In this document: piece after piece, positions 23,460 through 35,798 of the stretch | How positions within the stretch are numbered: position 1 is the first letter of the stretch | Layout: each line of letters opens with the position of its first letter | Assembly (NCBI GenBank): GCA_033557835.1 | Contig: JAWQRO010000004.1 | Coordinates: 1 to 64,000 of the forward strand | DNA from: Helochares maculicollis | Lineage: Eukaryota > Arthropoda > Insecta > Coleoptera > Hydrophilidae | Direction: 5' to 3' | DNA length: 64,000 nt | Position numbers and translations under genes: made by a program | Notes under the pieces: generated by a model | Database searches by the model: none | Told to the model about the DNA's origin: nothing | The model's input: only the letters and a program-made list of their open reading frames with translations

Positions 23460-25895
23460 ATGGTAAAAACCTCGTTGGTTTTTTGGTCGCATAAGATATT
23501 TAATAAAGTTAATTTAAGGTCCTTACACCATCACAAGTTGATTTACTTTACTAATTTTCGATCTATGACCAGTACTGAGGTATCAACCGCACTTAGACCA
23601 TTCTATTTTTCTGTCCATCCTGATTTGTTTGGACAACATCCCAACCAAAGGGTAGGTATAGTTAACCGAACAAGTATATGCTACTTGACCTATAACTCGG
23701 TTAGATGAGGATGTTGGCGGTACAGACCTATTCTACTCTGAAAAGAGATTACAATGAAAGAAAATCATATATGAAGCCTAAATGTTAAGCGGAGTTTTGA
23801 ATAAATGTTAATACAGCTGTATAACGGGACTAGAGGAATAATTTTTTAATTGAATATTGCAAGAGTCTCTTGTTAGAACGGTTTATGACTTCTATATAAT
23901 ATAAATATAATATTATTTACGACTGTCATCAAGAAAACTTGATGGAACATTTTCTCCTTATAATATTTGGATACTGTTGAAATACTGAAGCTTAAGTCCT
24001 TTCAAAAGCAAACAAGTATATTTGAAACTAATAAATGTTTATAATTAAGTACAAACATAATCATCTAGTTTGCTTTAATTGTTTCAGTCAACCAATGAGA
24101 ATTCATTAAAGCAATTGAGTGCTTTTCTTGAAACGCTGCAAAACAAACGCTTAGTTGCACCCTGCAATTTGCAATTTTACATAAGGGACAAAGACGATAA
24201 GGCCACTTTGCGCCTAATTAAAATTTACCTTAAGGAAAAGGAAATTCGGGAAGCAGTCTTGAATATTTTGAAAACCTGTAATTTACCGACGGAATATGTG
24301 GATAGTATTCCTAAACCACCACCAGTAACAGAAACAAATAAATTCAGTTATAACTTCACTAGTGCGTCGCCCTTTGAAACTGGTGATATAGATTTCTCGC
24401 AAGTTAAGGAAGATGATCCGATTTTTGGGCCTCTTTTGAAACGCAAAATTAAGCAAGCTAAAGACTCGCAGACCTTGAAGCAATGGATTCAGACCAATCG
24501 CAAAACTGCTTTAGAGAATTCTGATTCTTATAAGCCGATACGAGATAAGGTAGCCGAATTGCAGAAACAATTAACGCAACAATGGGGTATTTTAGACATT
24601 CGATGGGAATGCGGATGGAATGAAAGCCACTTTAAGGCATGCCTCCAAGGATTAAAGTTCATAGCAGAGCAATATCCTCATGTTATGCATATTTTAAGAG
24701 GTACAAAATCAACGTTTCTGTTGACTTATTGACTTGTTTGTCTAATACATTATTACTTGTAATTATCTTTGCCTTTACAGGTAGGATATTAATATTTGCT
24801 CCTTTCACGGGAGTCAGCTTAGAAGGCCATATTATGTTAAATACTGGGGAAGTGCGTCATAATTGGCTGGATGTATGTATAACTTAATACATAGTTAAAA
24901 TGAATTAATATACTTACTATCAATAATGATTTAAATTACTCAGTAGAGATCGTTTGAAACAGTCCGTTTTGTAATGCAATATTCATTAATTCTTTTGGAT
25001 AAAAATGGTGTTGCAATTGTTGATTTGCTTAGAAATTGCATTTTATTTTAGCTAATTAAAAATGTAAGGAAATACGAAGTAGCTTTAACACGAATACCAG
25101 CTTTTGAGAAATCAGTTTCACAAGTTTTAAGGGACATTCGAGTGCAGAGGAGGTAAGAATTTGCAAATACAAATGTTGCTTATTACAATCGTTACACTTT
25201 GTACTTCTTTTTGTAGAAAATTTATGCCCAAAATACTAGCAAATGACTATGAAAGAAATTTACAAACTTTGACCACGTCGTTATTAGATTATCGAGGCAA
25301 ACGAAGTTTTCCAAAAAGCTGGCCTGAGAGCCTCAGCAATTATCAATTAGTGGTGGAAACGTAAGATTTGATTCCCTCTGGCTGGGTAAATTAGTAAGAA
25401 CATATAATTTTCAGTGAAGCGGGCCCACTAATGGTCTCCCCAACAGGTCAATTTATAGTGCCATGTTCTTGTCCGGGATTTTTACTAGTCAAATTCATTA
25501 CTGAAAACCTACAAGAAGCTTTAGATCGAATGGAAACATACAAAAAGTAATTGCTTGATAATTCAAACATGTTGATTTGCATTTTGGTTCTTTCATTCAA
25601 ATTTATTTTTATTGGGTATTACAATAATACATTTTTAATTTGTACTAATTTTGTTAATTTTAGTGATAAATATGTGGAAAGATCTTTGAAACAACAATGC
25701 ACAGATGAGCTGGAGTTGACGGCGCTGAGGAAAGATGATGCAGTCAGCCCTGATTTGATGATACAATGCTGTAAGAAGTTGTTACATCATAAAACTCAAT
25801 TAGAATATTTAAAAGGAGTTCATCTGAACATAACGACGTATTATTCTGTTTTATCTGATGGAGTTGTGTGCATACCTTGGAATTATACTTTATAG
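23460..25895 (+). CDS. TCAIM: TCAIM-like mitochondrial protein (DUF4460/DUF4461)
   Basis: Homologue of vertebrate T-cell activation inhibitor, mitochondrial, whose molecular role outside vertebrates is unknown. Exons: 23460-23651, 24088-24700, 24781-24872, 25052-25152, 25217-25360, 25415-25546, 25664-25895 (TAG); all phases agree, about 501 residues. The N terminus is basic and free of acidic residues for about 35 residues, as in a mitochondrial presequence. The DUF4460 block follows: ALRPFYFSVHPDLFGQHP and NENSLKQLSAFLETLQNKR. Later blocks are WGILDIRWECGWNESHF, GHIMLNTGEVRHNW, and at the C terminus CCKKLLHHKTQLEYLKGVHL and SVLSDGVVCIPWN. Met36 is a possible alternative start after the presequence. 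AATAAA is at 26033. Confidence 0.92.
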
Positions 25896-27293
25896 TTGCA
25901 ATATAACCTATATTTTCTGATGAACGCTACGTTGAGGCTTTAAAAAAGTCCCTTAGTTCAATAATGACTATGTCTTTTACCACAGTGGAGAAACCACCAA
26001 ATTTTCCTTTATGTGTACTAAAAATATAAAAAAATAAATGTATTTAAAAACAAATAACAGAAACTCTATGGTTGCTGACCAAATATGTTCTACGGTGAAT
26101 GCAGACATGCAGTGTTTCACCTCTCAAAAATACATCTTCTGCAAACTATCTTTGCTTAGCAATATATAAATATACTCGTATAAATCAAATGTACATCAAT
26201 TAAAAAATAGTTGGATAACGTGGTTTTGCAGAAAGTATATTGATGGATCCTCGAAATGTAAAACATCGGTTATCTACATGTCTTGCAGATTATATTTTGC
26301 TAAGACACCATTTTATATATTTCCTGTAAAAAGTACATAAAATGTATCCTTTTTTCAAAGTCTCAATGCTACTTCACCAGATAATGAAGATTATTAGCAG
26401 TTTAAAATCAGTGTGTTCAAAGGTAATGTAATGTTGGCTCAGAATTTGCTTATTTTATGTAAATGCATTACACGAACGATACTTAGCTAATAATAAAGTA
26501 TTTAATTAGTGGCAAAGTAAAAATTACAAAAAAATGTGATAAGAATGACTATAAATCTAGGCTAATAATAATTGTACATATTAAATATAGCAAATTGAAA
26601 TCATGAGTGGAATTATTATTCAAAATCCTTTTAATAATTTCTTTTAAAATGTATATTTAGAAGCTACTTTTCAGAGCTTTCTCCACTACATTGGGTTAGA
26701 TACTTCTTTTACTGCTATTTTTATAAAGCAAGATTCTTGTACGAAGGCGAAGCAATTGTATTTGGGATGGTTGAAGTTAAATTAGATATACTTAGTAGAG
26801 CGCAGTGCCCAAGTTTGCTCGAAGTATATATTTTATAAGCACTAAGCGAGATTCTTACTTTTAATCCGTAAGATTTTTTTAAAATTTAATTATGATAATA
26901 AATGTAGCTCGTGCAAACTAACAATAAATTTTAATGTATCACTAAAATACTAAAAGTGAGTGAAAGTAAGCTTTCTTATTAGTTCATTTCGTAGATAAGC
27001 CTTTAAGCATATGAAATAGAGGAAAATCTTTGGAAATGTACAAATTATAAAAATGAAAATAGTAAAACCTATAAATGTGGGCAATTTAAAAATCATTAGA
27101 GAAATAATAGGCAGAGGTCGCAGCTACCAACCTTTCCCCTCCACAATTACCAAACAAAGATGGCGACCCGGTTCTAAAAACTGAACATAACCTGTACCGA
27201 ATAGTCAGAAAACATATTTTCGCCAGATATTTTTATTGCCGAAGTCAGCATATATTTAGAATCTGTTTTGCCATAAAACAATTTCATCTCAAG
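25896..27293. other. Intergenic gap TCAIM to Ada2a/Rpb4
   Basis: TCAIM 3' UTR with AATAAA at 26033, then about 1 kb of AT-rich DNA with no recognised gene, repeat or RNA. The Ada2a/Rpb4 promoter should lie in the last few hundred bases; no TATA box was identified. Confidence 0.5.
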
Positions 27294-29046
27294 ATGGCTA
27301 CAAATACTGCCACTGATTTGACTGAGGAAGACGCAGCAGACTTGCAATTTCCAAAAGGTATTTACATTTAAGTTTATGGCTTTTTAATTGCATTTTTGGT
27401 CTTGTTTTGCAAATTGCAGACGGATCTCCCTCTTATTTTTTTTTAAACGACAATAACGACTTTGCATTGCATGCGAAAATGTCGAACTTCGCTGGCAGAA
27501 CGCCCACAAATTCAAATGCACCACAATCGTTTCTAGATAAAGAAACGAATTGTTCAGTCGAGCCGCAGTTTCTAGAAAACGATTTGAAACACACTAGTAA
27601 AGAAACCATTTTCTTGGGAAACGAACAGTCTATTAAAATAGCACCGGCATCCGTTGAGGAGCCAATTTTCACAGAAAAAGTGCCTTCTCAATGCTCAAAA
27701 TGTGAAAATGATCTATTGTGCCCATATATTAACTGCGTTGATTGTCCAGCGACCATTTGCACAACATGTTTTGCAAAGGGAGTGGAATTTGATTTGCATA
27801 AAAATAACCATTCATATTCAATTTACAATGATGACTTTACTTTATTTGCAAACAGCGATTGGACAGCCAATGAGGAGTTGACGTTACTTGAGGGTATTCG
27901 TGTGCATAGAAACTGGGAGTCTGTGGCAAAATCTTTACCGCATAGGTCATTGAAACAAATTAAAGAGCATTATGAGCTTTTTTATATGAACAGGGCTGGA
28001 TCTACCAGTTTTCCGAAATTCCCTATTGACGATGCGAGAATTCTTCCAGAAGCGATTATCCCCTATCGTTTTAAACTTAATGATATCCAGGATCCACCCA
28101 GATTTAATCCCGGGACCACTTCATATGCATCCGTAGCAGGCTATAATGCAGCAAGATCAGATTTTGAAATTAAATATGATGCTAATGCCGAAGATTTGGT
28201 GGCACATTTGCCAACCGTTAAAACGACTGATCCTGATTATTATTTGATGAGTGAATTGCACTGTGCAATTTCGCGGATATACAATAGGCGATTGGATGAA
28301 CGGAAACGAAGAATGAGGATTATTCGGGACCACGGTCTTATCATGCCTCATAAGACTTCGTCTTGGCTGCATCGTTATGACATGACAATAACACAGAATG
28401 TGTATAACAGATTGGTGCATTTTATGCAGTTTTTTGATGGCGAAGGGTTTGAGCGGGTTATGGAAGGATTGCACAGGGCTGGGGAATTAAAAATTCAGAT
28501 TGCTAGGTAAGTGTTTTTCTGTATTTTATGATTTCGAATAATTATGTTTGCGCATACTAAAATGAAAGATATAAATTCAGTTTTTCCTTTCTTAAGGTTA
28601 GTTTATTCTTTCCCAGATTATGCGACTTTCGGAAAAAAGGCATCACAACTCTGGAAGGAGCTCGACTCTACTTAAATTTGAAGCAAGCGCATGAAGATAA
28701 TTTGAAAAACTTGCGAACATTTCAAACAAACTCTCTATTCAAGCCAAGCATTCGGTCTATGCCTATTTTATTTCCTTCAAAGCGAAGAGGAAGCTTTACT
28801 CCCCTCGATATAGTGGGAATGCCTGGTTACGAAAGACTGCAAACGAAAGAAAGGGATTTGTGCAAAACTGTCCGATTAGTGCCTCTATCATACCTGGAAC
28901 TTAAGGATATTTTAATTACTGAAAATAATAAAATTGGGCACTTGAAATTGCTGACGGCTCGACGGCTGTTAAAAATTGACGTCAACAAAACTCGGAAACT
29001 TTATGATTTCTTAGTTCAGGAGGGATATGTAAATAAACCAAAATGA
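27294..29046 (+). CDS. Ada2a: Transcriptional adapter 2A (Ada2a), ATAC complex subunit
   Basis: Adapter of the GCN5-containing ATAC histone acetyltransferase complex. Exons: 27294-27357 (shared with Rpb4), 27420-28506, 28617-29046 (TGA); phases agree, about 526 residues. After an N-terminal low-complexity extension, the ZZ zinc finger has CSKC, CPYINCVDC and CTTCF. A SANT domain follows at DWTANEELTLLEGIRVHRNW and SLKQIKEHYELFY. The ADA region has DDARILPEAIIPYRFKLND. A C-terminal SWIRM-type domain ends the protein (YLELKDILITENNKIGHLKL). The first 21 codons are the Rpb4 N terminus, so Ada2a carries a borrowed leader. An AATAAA at 29176 lies before the Rpb4 exons, so premature polyadenylation would favour this isoform. 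Confidence 0.95.
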
Positions 29047-29811
29047 ATCAAACCAAATTTTAAAGCACTATCAGATTATTTTACTACGTTTGAAATACTA
29101 ATATTTTCCTCTAAGAGCTATGTAATGTTGCTCTTTTATCTAATTTTTACTTTAGGTTATTGATTTTATGTATATAATAAACTTTATTTTTATAATTTTT
29201 GAAGATAAATATTTGCTCATTTCGAGACCTTTCTACCAGTTTGATGTGTAATTGTGTCCTTGAAACTTCTGTTGTATTGTTACTAGAAGTGAGTTTGTTA
29301 AAATGCTCTTTCTGAGCATTAAATGAAACATCATTTCTTACTATCCTTTAGAAATGCTGTAGAATTATACATCAGCTATTTTCATATAATTTGGGTTTTA
29401 GAGTTTGAAAATGCAGAAACATTGCTTATTTCCGAAGTTCACATGCTTCTGGAGCATAGGAAAGCTCAAAATGAGTCTGCGGAGGATGAACAAGAATTTT
29501 CGGATGTTTTCATGAAGACTTTAACGTATACTGATCGCTTTAGAAAGTTTAAAAATAAAGAAACCATCTCAGCAGTTCGGAAGTAAGTTGGGAATTTAAA
29601 TCTTTTGTTTCAATTATCGTCTGATCTCATTTTTAGTCTCTTAATGCAAAAAAAATTGCACAAGTTTGAACTTGCATCCATAGCCAATTTATGTCCTGAA
29701 ACTACAGAAGAGGCAAAATCGCTAATACCATCATTGGAAGGCAGGTTTGAAGATGAAGATCTGCAGGCTGTTCTAGATGATATCCAAACTAAGCGTAGTA
29801 TCCAATATTAA
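27294..29811 (+). CDS. Rpb4: RNA polymerase II subunit RPB4, sharing exon 1 with Ada2a
   Basis: Subunit of the RPB4/RPB7 stalk of RNA polymerase II. Exons: 27294-27357 (shared), 29402-29582, 29637-29811 (TAA); phases agree and give 139 residues, close to the usual 140 or so. Exon 1 encodes MATNTATDLTEEDAADLQFP, which fits the RPB4 N terminus. It joins to EFENAETLLISEVHMLLEHR, then QNESAEDEQEF, KKLHKFELASIANLCPET and LDDIQTKRSIQY, all near-invariant RPB4 blocks. No independent start codon with a plausible N terminus occurs near 29402. The transcript must therefore skip both Ada2a exons. AATAAA at 29849. Confidence 0.95.
29176..29181 (+). terminator. Internal polyadenylation signal, Ada2a mRNA
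   Basis: AATAAA 130 bases after the Ada2a stop and 220 bases before the Rpb4-specific exon. Its use would commit the transcript to Ada2a; read-through and skipping would give Rpb4. Confidence 0.65.
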
Positions 29812-29848
29812 TGTATTTATAACATTCCAGAGTATATTTCAAAAAGAA

Positions 29849-29887
29849 AATAAAACAAATGAAAGTTTAATCAGCCTTGTTTTATTT
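29849..29887. terminator. Facing polyadenylation signals of Rpb4 (+) and Got1 (-)
   Basis: AATAAA on the plus strand at 29849-29854, and its complement TTTATT at 29882-29887, are the likely signals of two convergent genes whose stop codons are only 237 bp apart. Cleavage about 20 bases beyond each signal would make the two mRNA tails overlap. Confidence 0.6.
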
Positions 29888-30048
29888 ATTTTAAGTGTAT
29901 AGCTTTTTGTGTACCAATGTGAAAATGTTCTAAAAATGCAATGTAAGGTTTCTTACTTGTACAATAGAAAAGTTTAACAAGTAACAAGTCACCATAAAAA
30001 TGTAAATACAGCAGCTCTAAGTTTACTTGTGGTTATTGGAACTTGTCT

Positions 30049-32401
30049 CTACTTAACGTTTGTAATGGTTTCGTTGATAGCTGCTGCCACGTATTTCACA
30101 TTGTGTGGAGTAATACCTGCCATGCTAATCCTGCCTGAGCGCAACATATACACATGATGTTTGTTGACCATGTGCAACGATTGTGTTTCTGTAAACAAGA
30201 CAATAAGAATACTTAGTAAAAGTTGCTCTAGAAAATACTTAAATATTCAACTATAAAATAATGGTATGTCAGAATTTAATGTGAATTTTTTAATAAGAAC
30301 AAAAATAATCGGTGTACCGTTTAATCCAGTGTATGAAAACATCCCAATTTGTGAAGTTATATGAGACCAGCTGCCAGGTGCATTAAGTTTTTCTAGTTCC
30401 TCTCGCAGCAAGGAACGCATCTTTATGATGCGTGAAGACATAGTTGCAATATTTTGCTGCCACTCCTTGAATAATGCATCGTCCTTTAAGACATTGGCGA
30501 CGATTCTTCCTCCGTGTGCAGGGGGATTTGAATACATTCCTCTGATGAGAAGGGTTAATTGAGATATCACCTGAGGTTTGTATTTTGGGGTTTTCAAAAC
30601 AACAGCCAAGTTGCCAACGCGTTCATCTGTAATTATAATAAATTGCATATATTGCCTGTTACAGTTACGTAGTGCTATTAAACTTATTAACACAAAATTA
30701 CATTTAATATAATCTTGGGAATTTTATCCGTTTATGTTTCTTATATATGGTACTGCTTTAAACTAGTCTAAGTTGATTGCTGAAGGAATATGGTGTGAAT
30801 GATAATTAACTCCTGTTGATCGAGTTTGTCTTTTAACCAGTAAATCAAACGAGGATGTATATAATTAGTATCGCTTACATTGTTATATTGGAATGCTACT
30901 TATAAATATTCGGCGAAGGTTTAGAATAGGGATTACCAAGCAGAGATCAATTTAAAAATATATTTTTGAAGTGCAAGTGAGACACTTCCAAACTTGTCAT
31001 TCTGGACTAGATGTAAATATAGTATTTATGGGTAATATTCTACAAACAGGTTTATTTTCTATTTTTATAGTTAGTCCAAAATTTAATATTTTGTGCAACA
31101 GCAGGATTAGTAATTATTTATAATATCTCTGGTTGCCAGCTAGAGTAAATATTCCTGCTTCTATATTTTCAAACAAATTTGCTAGATATCCCATTTTTGA
31201 CTATTCTATAGACTTGTATATTCATTTGCGGAACTTCTGAGAATAGTGTGAGACAGATTTAGCAGCTGGGACCCTTGAGTGCTGCCATCTTCTCCTAGCT
31301 CTTATTTTTTTGCCACCAGCCTCTAAATTTTAATTTTATAAACCACTTTTTGTGTTAGCTAGTTAGTTTTGCTTAGAAGATCAATGTTCAAATTTTCCAG
31401 TTACTGGTTTTGAGCGTTAGCATAATTACTGCCATTATTCATTATCCGATCACTTAGAGCATGTAATTGTTTAACAAGCCAAACATTGGTCAAAATTCGC
31501 TTCTACTTAAATTTTCTTCTAAAATAGAAATCCTATAAGCTAGGTTTTTTGCTAAAGTCTGTAAGACAGTAGAGTGGCATTGCTGCCAAGAGAGGATTAC
31601 AGCTAAAATAAAATCTGGAGTGTCTCCACTCAACATTCTCGTATAAATATATGTACGACAGAAAAGTACCTGCGATTAATAATAATAAAACTTCACTCTT
31701 ACATATGCTTCAAAACTAAAAGCAAAACTTGTAATATTCATTAACTTCAATATCTATATTCAACACATTTATATATTCAAGGAATATTCAATTCTTTATC
31801 AGTACATATATATCATAGAAATATTTTTAATATTTCTTTATGCAATTTTGTACTTTGTGTTTAAAAAATATACAAATTCTTAACTAGTTTGCAATATCAA
31901 ATGCTTGTAAAAAGCCTTTGATAAGGCTTCAATTTTAAAATGAGAATTCATAACTAAAGGAAGGGTCCAATTTTGGAATATAAATTCATAACTAAGAAAC
32001 ATTTATGACAGTAAAGTCCCACTTCCGGTTTTCAAATTTACACTGAACTATTTGTTATTTATATATTTTCCATGCTTAGCATTTTTGTAGAAATTTTTAT
32101 TCCAAAGCCTACTGAAATTTGAATTTTCAAAATTATAAAAATAGCACTTCCGGTGCTCCGATCATGTTGAAAATTCGTATCTGTAAGTTTGTTGTGATAT
32201 TTAAAATGTGCGTGAAATTTCAATCCGATAGCTTAATTTTAAAGACTACTTTACTTTAAAAAATTTCAAAACTGTGCAGGTAAACAGGTACTTCCGATGG
32301 TCTTACATGTCTCAAAAGTTGATATAGATCTAAGTTTTTGCAATAAGAGTCATACCCAATTTCATCGTTCCACTTCGAACGGTCTGACCGCTACCATGTT
32401 T

Positions 32402-32438
<37 letters not shown>

Positions 32439-35400
32439 GACAACAAGCCAAAAATGGTCAAAATGGATTCAGGGGCATGCAAAACGTGGAGATCTGTGAA
32501 AATCTCAAGGTCGAATTTTTTCATGATCCCAATACCTACTCTTTACTATACTTCGTATAGTTATACGGGAATGTAAAAATAATAAAATAATACAGCTCAT
32601 ATTTGCAGCTGTCATCTTAAGCCACCTTCATATATTAGAGAATATTACAGTAGCCTTTTACTACTAAACAGAAATATTTAAAAATGGAATAATTGCTTGT
32701 ATTTGTGTACTCACTGTAAAGTCCAAAGTTTTTAGCAAACGATTGAGCGCACAACAGCTCGAATTTTCGCTGAACAAAGTACCTAACTGCCCAGGCATCA
32801 TCCGATAGATTTCCCGTTGCAAAGCCTTGGTAAGCAGAATCGAAAAAGGGGAAGAGTTCGTTTTTCTCCATCACATCAGCGATTTGTTTCCACTGATCTT
32901 TTGTAGGATCACAGCCGGTTGGGTTGTGGGCACATGCGTGCAAGATGATCACAGAGTTTTTGGGAGCATTTTTTAGATCTTCCAGGAAGCCGTCAATGTC
33001 TAAACCACGTTTGCTTTCGTCCCAGTAACGGTATTCTCTGCCTTCCTTAAAGCCAGCATTTTTAAACACCAATTTGTGGTTTTCTAAAAGTACATGACAA
33101 ATTTAAGACAAATATTAAATTGTAACGATCACACGATTTAGGAAATTTATAGTGAAGGTTAAAGAAAATGTAAAAACGCTCACCCCAAGTGGGTGTAGAA
33201 TAATAAAATGTTGTGTAGCCCAAGACATTTGCTAAAAATTCAGCACCTACACGTAAGGCACCAGTTCCAGAAAGTACTTGTAGTCCAAATGCCTGCAAAA
33301 ATAACAACAAATGCTTGATGCATGGAAACACGGAAAATGCGTTTTTGTTCATATTCAAATAATAATTAAATTTTGTTTTATTTCTACAGAAAACAAAGTA
33401 CATTTCAAGTCGATGTTTGGAATTTTTCAACATGTTTCAACATTAAATACGATATTTCAAATAATGATTGCATTTTGATTCGTTATACAAATTATTGAAA
33501 TTTAATGAATGTCTATTCCTGTATATAAGCTATACATAGACATGATATAAGCTCTAAAAAATGCTACACTAAAAGAGGGTTAATTATTTATAATACACAG
33601 TATGCATCATTTAACTCATATCGTGTGTGCATTTGTGATTAATTTGAGGAAGAGAACAAAAGTACATGCTTTAAAATAACTTGATATAATTAAGTATGGT
33701 ATATATGATTTGTTGGAGTAGGTCAAAATTAATTTCAATTATGTATAAATGCAACTACCGCATATTGCATAAGAAACATTATGTATGACTACCAATCATT
33801 AACCAGAAATACACGATTCTAAACAATCATTTTTATAGAATATTTCAAATCAAGTGTCCCCTGTCATGATTCATCGAACCGTATCATTTATTCTGCATGG
33901 CTGTGCCTAACTGTTGCACTCTTTTATCAATATTTTTTTCTTAATAAATATTGACTTAACGTAAACATCAAATAAATTCCAATTATCGCTAAGATATCAA
34001 GATTTAATGTGCATATAAGAATATTAAGTTAAATGAACTTTTAATGTTGATTAGCGAGAACATTGTTATCAGCTTTGTTCTCTTCCGATGTTATCTCTTT
34101 ATCAACAGAATAATATCGAAATAAATAATTTAGCGAGAAAAAATATTTCTCTTCCCCAGCAACATTTATTTTGTTAAGCAATCATTATCATAGAACAAAT
34201 TTGTTCGCTGTAAGTTATTTAATGCTAGCCTTCATTAATCAATATATTAATGGCGGTGCATAATTTACACACAACGCCAACTAGAACAAATTAAATTTAA
34301 ATAACCGTGAATATTTATAGACTGTTCTGTTAAAAATATCACAGTCCAAAGTTTCCACTTTGTCATGTACTAGGTAGATTACGCAATATTACCATGAACT
34401 TGAAATTTAAATTACCCTGTTTTCTTGAATAGCTGGTGATTCTTTGGAAAGCAACAATTCAGTCGCCAATTTCCCAAATTGTTCTGGCCCCAAAACGGGA
34501 AGGTATTCCTTGTTTAAACACATATCTTCGGCCATCGCTTTTTCCACAGTCCGGACAACTGGCAGGACCCATGGCCTCCCCTCGTCTGTACGAAAAGCTT
34601 AAAAACCATATAACAAATTATAAATCATAAATAATAAATTACAGAATACAATAAGTGCAAGACTCACACTAAATTCCTCAACAAATTGAGAAAAATATAA
34701 AAATTGCTGTAAATATTCAAACAAAATAATATTTTTCGCATAGTATAAATGTTGATAAAATCGCTTATCGTAAATATTAATACACTTTTCATCACAAACA
34801 CAATGATAAAGCAATCGCAAATTGAATTAAACATTATCTATGCATGGTAATCATGTGGTTTTTAATTGTTGCTATCATAATCATATGATTTTGTATACTT
34901 TTTAAATAAGTCTAAACAATGAATCATTAAAATTGTGGTTCCCAAGCAGAACACCGCATCTTCCTGGAATGCAGGGCTACAGATGCCGCGATACTATTAG
35001 ATTATTCTATGTTTGATGTTGAAACAATGTTTCACTAAAAGCCGCGCGGAAGATTAGAATAGATTAAGGGCGTGGGGTATGGAATAAGTTTGGTAGTCTA
35101 TACATTAAATGATTAAATGAATAGTATATCTATGAATGCTCATTAATAAAATCCTTTCCTCAAAATATCCGATCTCAAATTTAAGTACAAAAATGTTTCT
35201 GATACCCCTGTACTGACCGATTTACATTAAGTAGGTAGATAATAGGACTGGTTTGAAATAGATTTTACCTGATTTAAACCTATTCTATGACAATAACCTA
35301 CGTCGAAGCAAGTTGGAATATTTCAAGCAATTTAGATATGTTTACTGAAATAGCATTTCGACGAGGAAAAATGAGTTTCGGGACGATTGCCGGTGGAGCG

Positions 35401-35798
35401 TGAATTGCTTATCATATCTACAACGTTCATCTCTCATCGTTTTGCTAAAATTATATTAATTTGCCGAGCATATGCACAACAGTTGTTCTGTTATCTCGTT
35501 TAAAAAAATGCAGCATAGGGACGAAGTATTTACATTTCTCACGGATTTATTTATAAGCGAAGCCGCTCCGACGCTTTGCGTCTACTAATCAATACCTTGC
35601 GAACTGCCGAATGGGTCATATTAAAAGTCGTTTTTTAAATAAACTGTAATTAATAGGCCTATAAAAAAGTATATGCTTACCTCCTACTCCAAGATTCACT
35701 TTATTTTCGAATGTATCTTCAATGAACGCTTTCATTAAAGCGAAAACTTCAATGGGGGGTCCTTGTTCAACGACCTCAAATCTCGATTCTTGCGCCAT
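30049..35798 (-). CDS. Got1: Aspartate aminotransferase, cytosolic
   Basis: PLP-dependent interconversion of aspartate and 2-oxoglutarate with oxaloacetate and glutamate; part of the malate-aspartate shuttle. Minus-strand exons: 35798-35681, 34597-34416, 33292-33184, 33083-32715, 30626-30318, 30188-30049 (TAG); phases agree, 408 residues. Diagnostic blocks are NKVNLGVGAFRTDEG, LSGTGALRVGAEFLA, HACAHNPTGCDPT (substrate and PLP binding), FFDSAYQGFATG, and QSFAKNFGLYNERVGNL with the Schiff-base Lys at about 254. YSNPPAHGGRIVA and QIGMFSYTGLN follow. It has no presequence, and the HACAHNPTG context and SFAKN(F)GLYNERVG favour the cytosolic form. A repeat copy occupies the intron between exons 4 and 5. 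The start at 35798 is the only ATG before the conserved region; TTG codons upstream are not used. Confidence 0.96.
31617..32577 (+). repeat. Full-length copy of the interspersed repeat with CA microsatellite
   Basis: It begins GGAGTGTCTCCACTC then AACATTCTCGTATAA and ends CGTATAGTTATACGGGAATGT, so 13 of 14 near-terminal bases are inverted repeats. It is colinear with the copy at 20965. A CA tract (about 32402-32434) is inserted relative to that copy. It sits in an intron of Got1, antisense to the gene. Confidence 0.75.
32402..32434. repeat. CA microsatellite inside the repeat
   Basis: A run of CA units between conserved repeat sequences that are adjacent in the copy near 21700. It therefore expanded after, or independently of, the spread of the family. 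Confidence 0.95.
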
